Counted from the stretch's first letter, positions 36,027 to 44,915 are shown. The stretch is DNA of 64,000 nucleotides from Algoriphagus marincola DSM 16067 (GCF_000429405.1 NZ_AUBU01000001.1:594795-658794); one strand, 5' to 3'. Made by a program: numbers and translations. The notes: a model not told the origin generated them from the letters alone.

Positions 36027-37568
36027 ATGAGTAAACAACGAGAAGAGCTCGAACATCGATTGAAACTTCGGAATATCAAGCTTTCGGATTTTGATGATAT
36101 CCGAGAAATAATGGTATCCATCTACCGAAACAAAGGAATGGCCTGGACAAGGGAAGAGTTGAAAAATCAACTTAAGGTTTTTCCAGAAGGTCAGATTTGT
36201 ATCGAAGATAATGGAAAAGTAGTTGCTGCGGCTTTAAGTATCATTGTCGATTACGGAAGGTTTGGAGATAATCACACCTACGATCAGATTACAGGGTTCG
36301 GGAAGTTTGATACCCATGATCATGATGGAGATACCCTCTATGGGACGGATGTTTTTGTACATTCCGAATACCGAGGAATGCGACTAGGAAGGCGTTTGTA
36401 TGATGCAAGGAAGGAGCTATGTGAGAATTTGAATCTGCGGTCGATAATTGCCGGTGGTCGTATTCCGGGCTATTCCAAACATGCCGAGGAGATGACTCCA
36501 AGGAAGTATATCGAGTTGGTGAAAAATAAGGAGATTTTTGATCCGGTACTTTCATTTCAGCTTGCAAATGAGTTTCACGTAAGAAAAGTAATTACCAAAT
36601 ACCTTCCTGAGGATAAGGACTCTAGAGCCTATGCTACCTTGCTGGAGTGGATCAATATTTATTACGAAAAGGATGAGAAGCTTATCGGTAATAAGAAGTC
36701 CATCGTACGCTTGGGATTGGTACAGTGGAAAATGCGCCGATTTTCAAACGTGGATGATCTGATGCAGCAGGTGGAGTTTTTTGTGGATACCGTTTCAGGT
36801 TATAAATCTGATTTTTGCCTGCTTCCTGAATTTTTCAATGCTCCACTTCTTGCCGAATTCAACGATATGGATGCATCTGAGGCGATTCGAAACCTAGCAG
36901 ATTACACGGACGAAATTGTCGGCCGTATGAGCGATCTAGCCGTTTCTTATAATGTCAATATCATTGCGGGTTCGATGCCTGAGTATGATGGTAAAAAACT
37001 TCGAAACGTAAGCTATCTCTGCCGAAGAGATGGTACGCAGGCCAAGCAATACAAATTGCATATCACACCTGATGAAGCGGCTTATTGGGGACTTCAGGGA
37101 GGAAATGGAATTCACGTTTTCGATACCGATGCAGGACGAATAGGAATATTGATTTGTTACGATGTGGAATTCCCCGAGTTGGGAAGAATTCTGGCGGAGC
37201 AAGAGATGGACATCCTATTTGTACCATTCTGGACGGATACCAAAAATGCCTTCCTTCGGGTAAATACTTGTGCTAGATCTCGGGCCATCGAAAATGAGTG
37301 CTACGTGGCTATTACCGGATCTGTCGGTAACCTTCCGAAGGTTGAAAATATGGATATTCAATACTCTCAGGCTGCAATTTACAGCCCATCAGATTTTTCT
37401 TTCCCGCATGATTCCATCGTAGCTCAGGCATCAGAGAATGCAGAAACGACCATTGTAGCGGATGTAGATTTGGATTTATTGACCAAGCAGCGGAAAGCAG
37501 GAAGTGTTCGGAATTTGGAACAGCGTAGACTTGACTTATATTCGATCCAATGGAAGCAGAAAAAATAA
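36027..37568 (+). CDS. GNAT acetyltransferase fused to a carbon-nitrogen hydrolase
   Basis: A two-domain protein of 513 residues. Residues ~10-220 are a GNAT domain (YGTDVFVHSEYRGMRLGRRLYDARKEL is the CoA-binding motif A). Residues ~230-505 are a nitrilase-superfamily hydrolase with catalytic Glu in LLPEFFNAP, Lys in YKLHITPDEAAYW and Cys377 in ILICYDVEFPE. The fusion is known in many bacteria but its substrate is not settled; amide hydrolysis coupled to N-acetylation is inferred. The 3' end overlaps the kdsC start by 19 nt, an arrangement seen in Bacteroidota, so it may be expressed with the Kdo genes. Confidence 0.92.
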   Translation: MSKQREELEHRLKLRNIKLSDFDDIREIMVSIYRNKGMAWTREELKNQLKVFPEGQICIEDNGKVVAAALSIIVDYGRFGDNHTYDQITGFGKFDTHDHDGDTLYGTDVFVHSEYRGMRLGRRLYDARKELCENLNLRSIIAGGRIPGYSKHAEEMTPRKYIELVKNKEIFDPVLSFQLANEFHVRKVITKYLPEDKDSRAYATLLEWINIYYEKDEKLIGNKKSIVRLGLVQWKMRRFSNVDDLMQQVEFFVDTVSGYKSDFCLLPEFFNAPLLAEFNDMDASEAIRNLADYTDEIVGRMSDLAVSYNVNIIAGSMPEYDGKKLRNVSYLCRRDGTQAKQYKLHITPDEAAYWGLQGGNGIHVFDTDAGRIGILICYDVEFPELGRILAEQEMDILFVPFWTDTKNAFLRVNTCARSRAIENECYVAITGSVGNLPKVENMDIQYSQAAIYSPSDFSFPHDSIVAQASENAETTIVADVDLDLLTKQRKAGSVRNLEQRRLDLYSIQWKQKK

Positions 37569-38134
37569 TCCAAGACTACTTCAGCCATATTCCTGCGGAG
37601 ATTTTGGAGAAAGCCAAAAACATCAAGCTTTTAATCACCGATATTGATGGTGTATTGACTGACGGTGGAATCATTTATGATGATAATGGGCTGGAATTCA
37701 AAAAGTTTCAGGTAAAAGATGGTTTGATAGTCAAGCATCTCCGTAAAAATCGGATTTTGATTGGAGCAATTACAGGACGGAAGTCCAAAGTGGTTGAAAA
37801 TCGCTGTGAGGAGCTTCGCTTTGATTTCCACTATCATGGAATAAAAGACAAGGGTAAAAAGCTGAATGAGCTTCTTGAGACACTTGAACTTTCTCATCAT
37901 GAAGTGGCCTACATCGGGGATGATTTGATCGATTTGCCAATTTTGAAAAAAGTTGGCCTTTCTTGTAGTCCTTCTGATGCCTTGCCTTACGTGAGCGCTC
38001 AGGTGGATTGGGTCAGTCGCTATGCAGGCGGCAGGGGAGTCTTCCGAGAAGTGGGCGACCTGCTTCTCTTTGCTAAGGGAAAGCTGAGCTCAATAATTGA
38101 TTCATACAACGAAATAGAAAATGAAGAGAACTGA
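37550..38134 (+). CDS. kdsC: 3-deoxy-D-manno-octulosonate 8-phosphate phosphatase (HAD family)
   Basis: KdsC dephosphorylates Kdo-8-P to Kdo for lipopolysaccharide. At 194 residues it is slightly longer than the 170-188 typical. HAD motif I is LLITDIDGVLTDGG (Asp31 and Asp33), motif II is AITGRKS and motif III/IV is YIGDDLIDLPILKKVGL. The close link to kdsA supports the KdsC call over other HAD-IIIA phosphatases. It starts inside the end of the GNAT-nitrilase gene and overlaps kdsA by 14 nt if kdsA starts at 38121. Confidence 0.93.
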   Translation: MEAEKIIQDYFSHIPAEILEKAKNIKLLITDIDGVLTDGGIIYDDNGLEFKKFQVKDGLIVKHLRKNRILIGAITGRKSKVVENRCEELRFDFHYHGIKDKGKKLNELLETLELSHHEVAYIGDDLIDLPILKKVGLSCSPSDALPYVSAQVDWVSRYAGGRGVFREVGDLLLFAKGKLSSIIDSYNEIENEEN

Positions 38135-38969
38135 TAGTCAAATGAAAATCACAGACTCTGTGATTTTGGGAGGAGAAAAGCCTGTACTTTTTGCGGGTCC
38201 TTGCGCGGTAGAAAGCTACGATATCTGCCTGGAAATCGGTACAAAAGTTAAAGAATGGGCTGAAGAGAACGGTTTTTCCTACGTTTTCAAAGCATCTTTT
38301 GACAAGGCTAATCGGACTTCTTCGGGATCTTTTCGGAGTATCGGAATGGATAAATCCTTGGAGGTCCTTCAGCGTGTAGGTCAAGCTTTGAATATTCCTT
38401 TGGTGACTGATATCCATGAAAGCTATCAGGCTAAGGAAGTTGCCGAGGTAGTAGATGTGCTTCAGATTCCGGCATTTTTATGTAGACAAACCGATTTGCT
38501 GATAGCTGCAGCTGAGACCGGAAAGGCTGTGAAGATCAAAAGAGGACAGTTTATGGCACCTGAAGACATGCAGTTTGCAGTCAAAAAAGTGAGATCTGCT
38601 GGAAATGAAAATGTCTGTCTTACCGAGCGCGGCTTTTCTTTGGGGTACCACAATTTAGTGGTAGATATGCGCGGCTTGCCAATCATGAGGCAGTTTGCAC
38701 CGGTAGTGTTTGACATTACTCATTCAGTACAGCAGCCAGGGGGTCAGGGAGGAACTAGTGGTGGACAGCGGGAGTTTGCACCTTTTTTGGCAAGAGCAGC
38801 CGCTTCTACCGGCATAGATGGGTTTTTTATTGAGACACATCCTGAGCCGGCCAAAGCGCTTAGCGATGGTCCCAATTTGATTCCTCTTCATCGAATGGGA
38901 GATTTCCTATCCATGCTTAAGGAATCATGGACTTTGGGCCGAAAGTACCAGGATTTTAAGATTGAATAA
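38121..38969 (+). CDS. kdsA: 3-deoxy-8-phosphooctulonate synthase
   Basis: Condenses arabinose 5-phosphate and phosphoenolpyruvate to Kdo-8-P. Class-I DAHP synthase-like TIM barrel. Landmarks are VLFAGPCAVES, FKASFDKANRTS, PLVTDIHESYQA, QIPAFLCRQTDLL, KRGQFMAPED and THSVQQPGG. The Cys in PAFLCRQ resembles metal-independent forms, and the Asn/Asp discriminator was not resolved. An alternative start at 38142 (MKITDSVILGG) is equally possible and avoids overlap with kdsC. The length of 275-282 residues is typical. The gene is followed 6 nt later by an L,D-transpeptidase gene. Confidence 0.95.
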   Translation: MKRTDSQMKITDSVILGGEKPVLFAGPCAVESYDICLEIGTKVKEWAEENGFSYVFKASFDKANRTSSGSFRSIGMDKSLEVLQRVGQALNIPLVTDIHESYQAKEVAEVVDVLQIPAFLCRQTDLLIAAAETGKAVKIKRGQFMAPEDMQFAVKKVRSAGNENVCLTERGFSLGYHNLVVDMRGLPIMRQFAPVVFDITHSVQQPGGQGGTSGGQREFAPFLARAAASTGIDGFFIETHPEPAKALSDGPNLIPLHRMGDFLSMLKESWTLGRKYQDFKIE

Positions 38970-38974
38970 CCACA

Positions 38975-40594
38975 ATGAGATTCAGCCTGCTTTGTTACTT
39001 TTTTCTTTTAGGGTTCATCAGCTATGGCCAAGAGACTGATTTGCTTCGGCAACGCTTAGAAAATACGGATGCCAGTGTTGGTTTAGAAGTAAGAGGGCGG
39101 AGCATTCAGAATTTTGGAGAACTCTTTAAGTTTTATTCTTCGAGAGACTTTCAATTTGTCTGGAGCAAAGAAGCTAGGATAGGGGAGTTGGCTTACGAAG
39201 GGCGGTATGAATTAGAACAGGCTCAATTTGATGGTTTACAGCCTTCGGATTACCATTGGGACTTGATCAATACACTTATTGAAAATTACGAATCCAACAA
39301 AAAGATAGATGAGAAAAGTGATTGGACAGATCTGGTAGACTTGGAGTTGCTTCTAAGTGATGGATTAATTCAGTTGGCAAAACACCTGCATGTAGGCAAG
39401 GTAGATCCTTCGGAGCTTCAATGGGGATGGGAAATTATCCAAACAAAAGAGTCCTTTGACCCGATAGCTTTCCTCAATCAAATCGAACAAACCCAACGGG
39501 TAAGATCAAATATTTTTCAATATTACCCAGAGTTTAGAATTTATCTGCGTGGGCGGGAGATTCTTCGTAATCTATCCGAGCTTTCTAAAGTAGATAGCTT
39601 GGACTGGTCTTCACTCAGTGTCAATAAATCAATCAAAGTAGGCGATAGCCATTCCCTGATTCCTGAGATCCGTGAACGACTTCAGTTCTGGGGTTATGCC
39701 GGAGGAAATGATTTGACGGAGCGGATATATGATTCTCTTTTGATGAAATCCGTCCAGGCTTATCAATCCTTTCATGGAATGACTAGTGATGGTATCATAG
39801 GGAAAAACACCTTAGCTTCTCTAAGTCAATCCCCAAAAGATATGATGGATAAGGTAGCTGTGAATTTGGAAAGGCTTCGATGGCTTGATGGTAAAAAGAA
39901 TGGGAGTAAGGCTATCTTAGTGAATATTGCAGATTATAAGTTGGTCCTTTTGGATAAGGAGGATACTATTTTTCAATCCAAAGTTATCGTAGGCAAATCC
40001 TATCATCAATCGCCGGTTTTTGAGGCGAAAATGAGTTATCTGGTCTTTAGCCCTTATTGGAATATTCCTGAGTCGATTGTAAGAAATGAGATCATTCCCT
40101 CGGTAAGGAAAAACCCAAATTACCTTACTCAAAAGAATATGGAAGTTTTGACTTACAATCGAGAAGTCGTGGATCCAAGTATAATTGATTGGAAAAAGCG
40201 TGCCATTCCCTATCTGGTAAGGCAAAAACCCGGGCCCCAAAACTCACTTGGTTTGGTCAAATTTATGTTTCCAAATAAACATAGCGTTTACATTCATGAT
40301 ACTCCTGCCAAGTCGCTATTTGGACGAGAAGAGAGAGCATTGAGTCACGGATGCATTCGACTAGAAAAGCCAAGAGAGCTTGCACAGCTTCTTCTTCAGG
40401 ATCAAAAAGAATGGAATGATCAGAAAATTTGGGATGCGATGAACAGTCAGCAGGAACAGACGGTCAATCTGAAGGAAAAAATACCCGTTTATCTGATCTA
40501 TTTGACCTTTTGGGCTGATGCTACAGGAAAGCCAAATTATCGGCCAGATATCTATGGGAGGGATGAAGAGGTATTAACCTTGCTTAGAAAATGA
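38975..40594 (+). CDS. YcbB/LdtD-type L,D-transpeptidase
   Basis: A 539-residue exported enzyme (signal MRFSLLCYFFLLGFISYGQ). Order of domains: an N-terminal scaffold domain, a peptidoglycan-binding repeat (~residues 228-285, VQAYQSFHGMTSDGIIGKNTL), and the YkuD catalytic domain. The active-site Cys460 lies in HDTPAKSLF...LSHGCIRLEKP. It makes 3-3 peptide cross-links in murein or attaches proteins to it. It follows kdsA closely and probably shares its transcript. The 3' end overlaps the convergent second transpeptidase gene by 21 nt. Confidence 0.92.
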   Translation: MRFSLLCYFFLLGFISYGQETDLLRQRLENTDASVGLEVRGRSIQNFGELFKFYSSRDFQFVWSKEARIGELAYEGRYELEQAQFDGLQPSDYHWDLINTLIENYESNKKIDEKSDWTDLVDLELLLSDGLIQLAKHLHVGKVDPSELQWGWEIIQTKESFDPIAFLNQIEQTQRVRSNIFQYYPEFRIYLRGREILRNLSELSKVDSLDWSSLSVNKSIKVGDSHSLIPEIRERLQFWGYAGGNDLTERIYDSLLMKSVQAYQSFHGMTSDGIIGKNTLASLSQSPKDMMDKVAVNLERLRWLDGKKNGSKAILVNIADYKLVLLDKEDTIFQSKVIVGKSYHQSPVFEAKMSYLVFSPYWNIPESIVRNEIIPSVRKNPNYLTQKNMEVLTYNREVVDPSIIDWKKRAIPYLVRQKPGPQNSLGLVKFMFPNKHSVYIHDTPAKSLFGREERALSHGCIRLEKPRELAQLLLQDQKEWNDQKIWDAMNSQQEQTVNLKEKIPVYLIYLTFWADATGKPNYRPDIYGRDEEVLTLLRK

Positions 40595-41275
40595 AGCAGA
40601 AATAAGCTTTGAATTGCTTAAATAGTTTTGATCTTCTCCATAAATAAAGAGCAGTGAACCTTCCTTGATTAGCTCTATGACCTCTTTGGATAGCTCGCTA
40701 GGTAAGGCTGGGCAACCTAAACTCCTTCCAAGACGACCCGCTGCTGAAATAAACTCTTCCCTAGCATAGTCGGCACCGTGAATTACAATCGCTCTTGGTC
40801 TGGCTAAGTCATTGAAACCTTTCTCCAAGCCATCCAATCGAAGGGAAAGGCCATGCTTGCCGTGATAAGTCTCTGCCGTTTTATAGAATCCCAAGCTGCT
40901 TTTGTATGAAGAGGGTTTATTGGAAAAGTTTGTAGCATAAAGCTCTCCGGAATTTCTGCCATGGGAAACTACCGAATTTACGAGTACGAGTTTATTGAGT
41001 GGATCGATGACCCAGAGTCTTTTTTCGGTAGAAGGAAGACTAAAATCAATGATAGTGATGAGTTGATTAGAAATATTGGACTCCAATTGTTCCCAGCCCT
41101 TGAATGCATATTCAAATACTTCTTGCTGGGGCAGGTTTGGGGAGTTCGAGGCTATTTCCTCATATAGACTTTCTATTGGAGAGCTGTAGGTTGAAGATAA
41201 ATCTTCGCTTGGGATTTCTTTTTCTGGGTGGAAATTGAGCAGTAAAGAGAATAAGGCAATGTGGAATAGGTGCAT
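40574..41275 (-). CDS. Murein L,D-transpeptidase catalytic (YkuD_2) family protein
   Basis: A 233-residue exported protein with a signal peptide (MHLFHIALFSLLLNFHPEK, a short hydrophobic start). It belongs to the YkuD_2-type family with active-site Cys188 in GRSLGCPALPSEL. The preceding HGLSLRLDGLEKGF and VIHGADYA give the His. This family differs from the YcbB type next door. Having two murein transpeptidase-like genes converging with a 21-nt 3' overlap is a local oddity. Two FNR-type palindromes lie just upstream of its start. Confidence 0.88.
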   Translation of the reverse strand: MHLFHIALFSLLLNFHPEKEIPSEDLSSTYSSPIESLYEEIASNSPNLPQQEVFEYAFKGWEQLESNISNQLITIIDFSLPSTEKRLWVIDPLNKLVLVNSVVSHGRNSGELYATNFSNKPSSYKSSLGFYKTAETYHGKHGLSLRLDGLEKGFNDLARPRAIVIHGADYAREEFISAAGRLGRSLGCPALPSELSKEVIELIKEGSLLFIYGEDQNYLSNSKLISASFSKQG

Positions 41276-41301
41276 AGGCTTAGGTTTTGCTTCAGGTTAT
41301 T

Positions 41302-41315
41302 TTGATAATCATCAA
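41302..41315. promoter_or_regulatory. FNR/CRP-type palindrome upstream of the YkuD_2 gene
   Basis: TTGAT-AATC-ATCAA, a perfect match to TTGAT-N4-ATCAA, set inside a longer TTTGATAATCATCAAA. It is 27 nt upstream of the start codon at 41275, close enough to block rather than activate that gene. Confidence 0.5.
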
Positions 41316-41342
41316 ATTCAAGCATAAGTTCCAAATAATCTT

Positions 41343-41356
41343 TTGATCAAGGTCAA
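41343..41356. promoter_or_regulatory. Second FNR/CRP-like half-matched site
   Basis: TTGAT-CAAG-GTCAA, one base off the consensus, 41 nt (start to start) from the perfect site at 41302, i.e. about four DNA turns. It lies 68 nt upstream of the YkuD_2 start codon. Confidence 0.35.
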
Positions 41357-41557
41357 AAAAGATTAATCGTAGCATGAACTATTTTCAGAAAAGCAAACGT
41401 TTTATTCGTGGCGTTAGTACGTTTCACCAAAAAAATAGAAATAGCATAAAGCAACACTTAAAATTTAAATAGCAGAAATTCAACGACTTAAATAATTTGT
41501 TTAAAGAAACAATAGAAATATTAAACAAAATTTAAAAAACTGCTGTTTCCAAATTGC

Positions 41558-41968
41558 ATGAAAGTAACAGTAATTCGTAAAGAACACTTCAACGCCGCTC
41601 ACCGGCTTCACAATCCGAATTGGTCAGATGAAAAAAATGCTGACATCTTTGGAAAGTGTAATAATCCCAATTTTCACGGTCATAACTATGACCTGCACGT
41701 AAGTCTACGCGGAGATATCGATCCCGATACAGGTTACGTGTATGACATGAAGGTGTTGAGTGATCTTATCAAAGAGCATGTATTAAATAAATTTGATCAT
41801 AAAAACCTAAACTTGGATACCGATGAATTCAAAAATCTCAACCCAACTGCAGAAAACATTGCAGTGGTTATTTGGAATATTTTGAGGGAGAAAATTGATC
41901 GGAAATTCGAATTAAGCATTCGACTCTATGAAACAGAAAGAAACTATGTTGACTTCGATGGGAATTGA
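41558..41968 (+). CDS. queD: 6-pyruvoyl/6-carboxy-tetrahydropterin synthase family
   Basis: A 136-residue PTPS/QueD-family enzyme acting on dihydroneopterin triphosphate. Zinc-binding His are in EHFNAAHRLHNPNWS and HGHNYDLHVS, with the Cys in FGKCNNPNFHGH. In the C-terminal part, TAENIAVVIWNILRE and the Glu of LYETERNYVDF are as expected. It overlaps folE by up to 41 nt. With folE it forms the first two steps from GTP toward queuosine (7-carboxy-7-deazaguanine) or tetrahydropterin. QueC and QueE are not here, so which pathway is used is open. The queD symbol is by family. Confidence 0.88.
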   Translation: MKVTVIRKEHFNAAHRLHNPNWSDEKNADIFGKCNNPNFHGHNYDLHVSLRGDIDPDTGYVYDMKVLSDLIKEHVLNKFDHKNLNLDTDEFKNLNPTAENIAVVIWNILREKIDRKFELSIRLYETERNYVDFDGN

Positions 41969-42632
41969 TATTGCCCGTGCATCTTATGAAGAACTTGGTG
42001 AGGAGCATTTGGCTTCTTCAGTCGAGACTCCACTTCGTGAAGATGCCTTTGAAATGGACGACGATTTAAAAGTCGAACTGATCGAAAAGCATTTCAAAGA
42101 AATCATGAATATTCTTGGACTTGATCTTACTGACGACAGTCTCAAGGGGACACCCCATCGAGTGGCTAAGATGTATGTCAAGGAAGTTTTTGCAGGACTT
42201 AATCCCAAAAATAAGCCAGTTGCAAAGCTTTTTGAAAATAAATTTCAATACAATCAAATGCTTGTCGAGAAGGACATTACCTTCTTCTCACACTGCGAAC
42301 ACCACTTCGTACCGATTTATGGTCGAGCTCATGTAGCTTACATTTCAAATGGAAATGTGATCGGGCTTTCTAAGATCAATAGGATTGTACAATACTATTC
42401 AAAAAGACCTCAGGTTCAGGAAAGGTTGACCATGCAGATAGGAAACGATCTCAAAGAGGCATTGGGAACTGATGATGTGGCGGTAATCATGGATGCATAT
42501 CACATGTGCGTAAGTTCAAGAGGTATCAATGATACCAACAGTTCTACAGTCACTTCATTCTACAGTGGCAAATTTGACACAGACGAACAAACAAGAAACG
42601 AGTTTCTGAAATATATCAGTCTCGAAAAGTAA
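41928..42632 (+). CDS. folE: GTP cyclohydrolase I
   Basis: Converts GTP to 7,8-dihydroneopterin triphosphate for folate and pterins. Core motifs are TPHRVAKMYVKEVF, DITFFSHCEHHFVPIYGRAHVAYI (zinc Cys and His), GLSKINRIVQYYSKRPQVQERLT and the C-terminal Cys/His in MCVSSRGI. The N-terminus is longer than E. coli's. In-frame ATGs at 41928, 41946 and 41958 are all possible; those upstream of 41968 overlap the PTPS gene, so the two genes are probably translationally coupled. An intrinsic terminator follows at 42654-42681. Confidence 0.95.
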   Translation: MKQKETMLTSMGIDIARASYEELGEEHLASSVETPLREDAFEMDDDLKVELIEKHFKEIMNILGLDLTDDSLKGTPHRVAKMYVKEVFAGLNPKNKPVAKLFENKFQYNQMLVEKDITFFSHCEHHFVPIYGRAHVAYISNGNVIGLSKINRIVQYYSKRPQVQERLTMQIGNDLKEALGTDDVAVIMDAYHMCVSSRGINDTNSSTVTSFYSGKFDTDEQTRNEFLKYISLEK

Positions 42633-42653
42633 TAAATAGCTAAACCAACTTAG

Positions 42654-42681
42654 AAACCGGGCTATTGTCCGGTTTTTTTTT
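42654..42681 (+). terminator. Intrinsic terminator after folE
   Basis: AAACCGG and CCGGTTT (42654-42660 and 42669-42675) pair over an 8-nt loop and are followed by a run of T. Confidence 0.85.
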
Positions 42682-42742
42682 GTGATTTACTCAAAACAAA
42701 TCTTAAGAAAAAAGATTTTTAAAATAGAAACTAAACAACAGT

Positions 42743-43423
42743 ATGAACGGAAAAAATATCGTCCTAATAGGAGGAAACTCAGGAATCGGAAAAGAACTCG
42801 CAGAAGCCTTGAAGGCGAAAGGAGCAAATTTATTTTTGTATTCAAAAAGTGGGGAAGGCACCACAGCCTTGGATACGACTGAAGACTTTTCAGATATTCC
42901 CGGTCTTCCTGAGGTTATTGATGGACTTGTATATGCTCCGGGCACAATCAATTTGAAGCCTTTTCACCGGATTTCCATTTCAGAATTCCAACAGGAACTT
43001 GATATCAACTTTCTGGGTGCTGTACGAGTGCTTCAAGCATGTATGAAAAGCCTAAAGAAATCTGAAAGTTCATCAGTTGTTTTATTCAGTACAGTTGCTG
43101 TGCAGACAGGAATGGGCTTCCACGCGAGTATAGCCGCTGCGAAAGGTGCCATCGAAGGACTAACCCGTTCACTAGCAGCAGAGTGGGCGCCTAATAAAAT
43201 TAGAGTAAATGCTATCGCACCGTCTTTGACAGATACTCCGTTAGCTTCTGCTTTGCTATCAAGTGATGATAAGCGAGAAGCAAGCAATAAGCGTCATCCG
43301 ATTGGTAGATTTGGAACACCAGCAGACATAGCCAAGGCGGCTGAATACTTGCTATCTGATGATGCATCTTGGATGACGGGTCAGATTCTTCATTTAGATG
43401 GAGGAATGTCTAATTTGAAGTGA
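42743..43423 (+). CDS. SDR-family oxidoreductase lacking the catalytic Tyr
   Basis: A 226-residue Rossmann-fold SDR. The glycine motif is VLIGGNSGIGKELAE and the NAG-like motif is the VYAPGTINLKPF segment. Where a classical SDR has YxxxK, the sequence reads IAAAK (Ile130, Lys134) in HASIAAAKGAIEGL, so the proton-relay Tyr is gone while the Lys is kept. The end SWMTGQILHLDGGMSNLK is typical. Reductase activity is therefore doubtful; it may bind NADP as a non-classical enzyme or use another acid. It lies past a terminator from folE but close to pterin genes. Cytoplasmic. Confidence 0.88.
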   Translation: MNGKNIVLIGGNSGIGKELAEALKAKGANLFLYSKSGEGTTALDTTEDFSDIPGLPEVIDGLVYAPGTINLKPFHRISISEFQQELDINFLGAVRVLQACMKSLKKSESSSVVLFSTVAVQTGMGFHASIAAAKGAIEGLTRSLAAEWAPNKIRVNAIAPSLTDTPLASALLSSDDKREASNKRHPIGRFGTPADIAKAAEYLLSDDASWMTGQILHLDGGMSNLK

Positions 43424-43492
43424 TTTTAAACATTTTCATCCCTGAATTTGTCATTAATACGGGTACGGTCCCGAGATGAACGAGCTGTGAAT

Positions 43493-43756
43493 ATGAAGAC
43501 ACCACCTGAATCATTCCTACTTTTTAAGGAAGAGTTGAGGAAAGCCCAATTAGAAAAAGAAAGGCTACAAAAAGAATACGAATCCAAGCTTTCAGAAGTC
43601 AATCAGGAGCTTTCAAGATTGAAAGAGCAAATCCGCTCTCAGCAAGAGATGATGCGGACTACCCTAGAGTATGCCTCAAATCTTGAGGTACGCCTGGAGC
43701 AATTTAAAGATGAAGTTAACCGCACTGAAGAAGCGCGAAAAAAATCTGTTTACTAA
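43493..43756 (+). CDS. Small coiled-coil protein
   Basis: An 87-residue protein predicted almost wholly helical: from residue ~10 on, heptads of Leu with Glu/Lys/Arg (KEELRKAQLEKERLQKEYES, then SEVNQELSRLKEQIRSQQE). The start was set at the ATG of MKTPPESFLL; an earlier ATG at 43448 would add 15 residues. No known family. It is followed 15 nt later by a 147-residue unknown protein, and may be part of the same transcript as the flavin reductase further on. Confidence 0.6.
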   Translation: MKTPPESFLLFKEELRKAQLEKERLQKEYESKLSEVNQELSRLKEQIRSQQEMMRTTLEYASNLEVRLEQFKDEVNRTEEARKKSVY

Positions 43757-43771
43757 TCCCGATCTATTGCC

Positions 43772-44215
43772 ATGAACGACACCTTGCATACCTCCGAGAC
43801 GCAGGATTTTGAACTGGCCTTTGAACAAAAATATGTTCGCGTGCTGATCAGTCCAGAATTAAAAATTGTTATTTGTGAACTTCTTGCCGACTACATTCCA
43901 ATCGAAGACTTCAAGGAAGCTTTTCATCAGATCGGTGAAATAGTCAAAGCAGGGAATTATGAGAAATTCATCTTTGATAAGCGGTCGCTGAGAGCTTTTC
44001 ATCAACCTACCATGGAATGGTATTTCATCTATTGGAAAAAGGAAATGCTGGAATATGGGGTGAAAACACACCGTAAAATTCTTCCTGATGAAAAATGGTT
44101 TGAGAAAATGGTTCAAATCGCCAAAGCTCAAATCCTGCAAAATTACCCAGACAACATTATTGATCAATTGGATATCAAATATTGTGATACCATTGAGGAA
44201 GCTATTGCCAAATGA
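43772..44215 (+). CDS. Unknown protein, STAS/SpoIIAA-like fold possible
   Basis: A 147-residue cytoplasmic protein. The alternation of strand and helix (YVRVLISPELKIVICELLAD, then FKEAFHQIGEIVKAGNYEKFIFDKRSL) is reminiscent of STAS-like or SpoIIAA-like regulators, but no definite motif exists. The stop codon overlaps the start of the flavin-reductase gene by 4 nt, so they are coupled. Function not recognised. Confidence 0.7.
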   Translation: MNDTLHTSETQDFELAFEQKYVRVLISPELKIVICELLADYIPIEDFKEAFHQIGEIVKAGNYEKFIFDKRSLRAFHQPTMEWYFIYWKKEMLEYGVKTHRKILPDEKWFEKMVQIAKAQILQNYPDNIIDQLDIKYCDTIEEAIAK

Positions 44216-44841
44216 TCAAGCACTTTACTAAAGATGAAATATTAGAATCAGATTCTTTCTTTCGGAGGAATCTGATTAATTGTCTTTCTGGATATAAAAG
44301 TCTGAATCTCATAGGTACTAAAAGCTCTGAGGGGATATCCAACTTGGCTCCTTTTTCTCAGGTTTTTCACATTGGCGCAAGTCCGCCTTTGGTTGGGATT
44401 CTTTTTAGACCCCATACTGTGCAGAGGGATACGCTTGAAAACATTTTAGAAGCAGGGTACTTTACTATGAATCAAGTGACTCCTTCTTTTTACAAAGAGG
44501 CTCATTGGACTTCTGCCCGCTGGGATGGTTCAGAGTTTGAAAAAACAGGGTTAGAGGCTGAATTTCTCAATAAATTCTTCGCTCCTTATGTTAAAAATAG
44601 TCCTTTGAAGCTAGGTTGCTCCTTGGTGGAAACTCAAACTCTCAAGGTAAATCAAACAGTATTGGTCATTGGAAGTATTGATCATATTTATGTTGAAGAA
44701 AAAGGTCTTCGGACTGATGGCTCCTTGGATTTGAATGTGTTGGAAACGGTGACTGTCTCAGGGTTGGATGAATATCACATTGGAAAAAAACTTGCACGAC
44801 TTAGCTATGCAAAACCCGATCGGGAAGTGGAAGAGATTTAA
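44212..44841 (+). CDS. Flavin reductase-like domain protein
   Basis: A 209-residue FMN-binding flavin-reductase (flavoredoxin-like) protein. Signatures are SGYKSLNLIGTKSSEGISNLAPFSQVFHIGASPPLVGI and YFTMNQVTPSF. Such proteins reduce or hold FMN and often supply it to partners. The 4-nt overlap with the upstream unknown protein suggests a functional pair. No signal peptide. No specific partner enzyme is nearby. A 74-nt AT-rich spacer follows. Confidence 0.87.
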   Translation: MIKHFTKDEILESDSFFRRNLINCLSGYKSLNLIGTKSSEGISNLAPFSQVFHIGASPPLVGILFRPHTVQRDTLENILEAGYFTMNQVTPSFYKEAHWTSARWDGSEFEKTGLEAEFLNKFFAPYVKNSPLKLGCSLVETQTLKVNQTVLVIGSIDHIYVEEKGLRTDGSLDLNVLETVTVSGLDEYHIGKKLARLSYAKPDREVEEI

Positions 44842-44915
44842 ATTTTAGGATTTTTTAAGATAGCTTATTTTTTAGTTTTCGAAATATATTTTAGTTTAAA
44901 GCAAACTAAGATTCG

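Noticed and set aside
42682..42882. 66-codon frame upstream of the SDR
   Set aside because: It overlaps the SDR start and the terminator region and has low-complexity Lys/Arg content.
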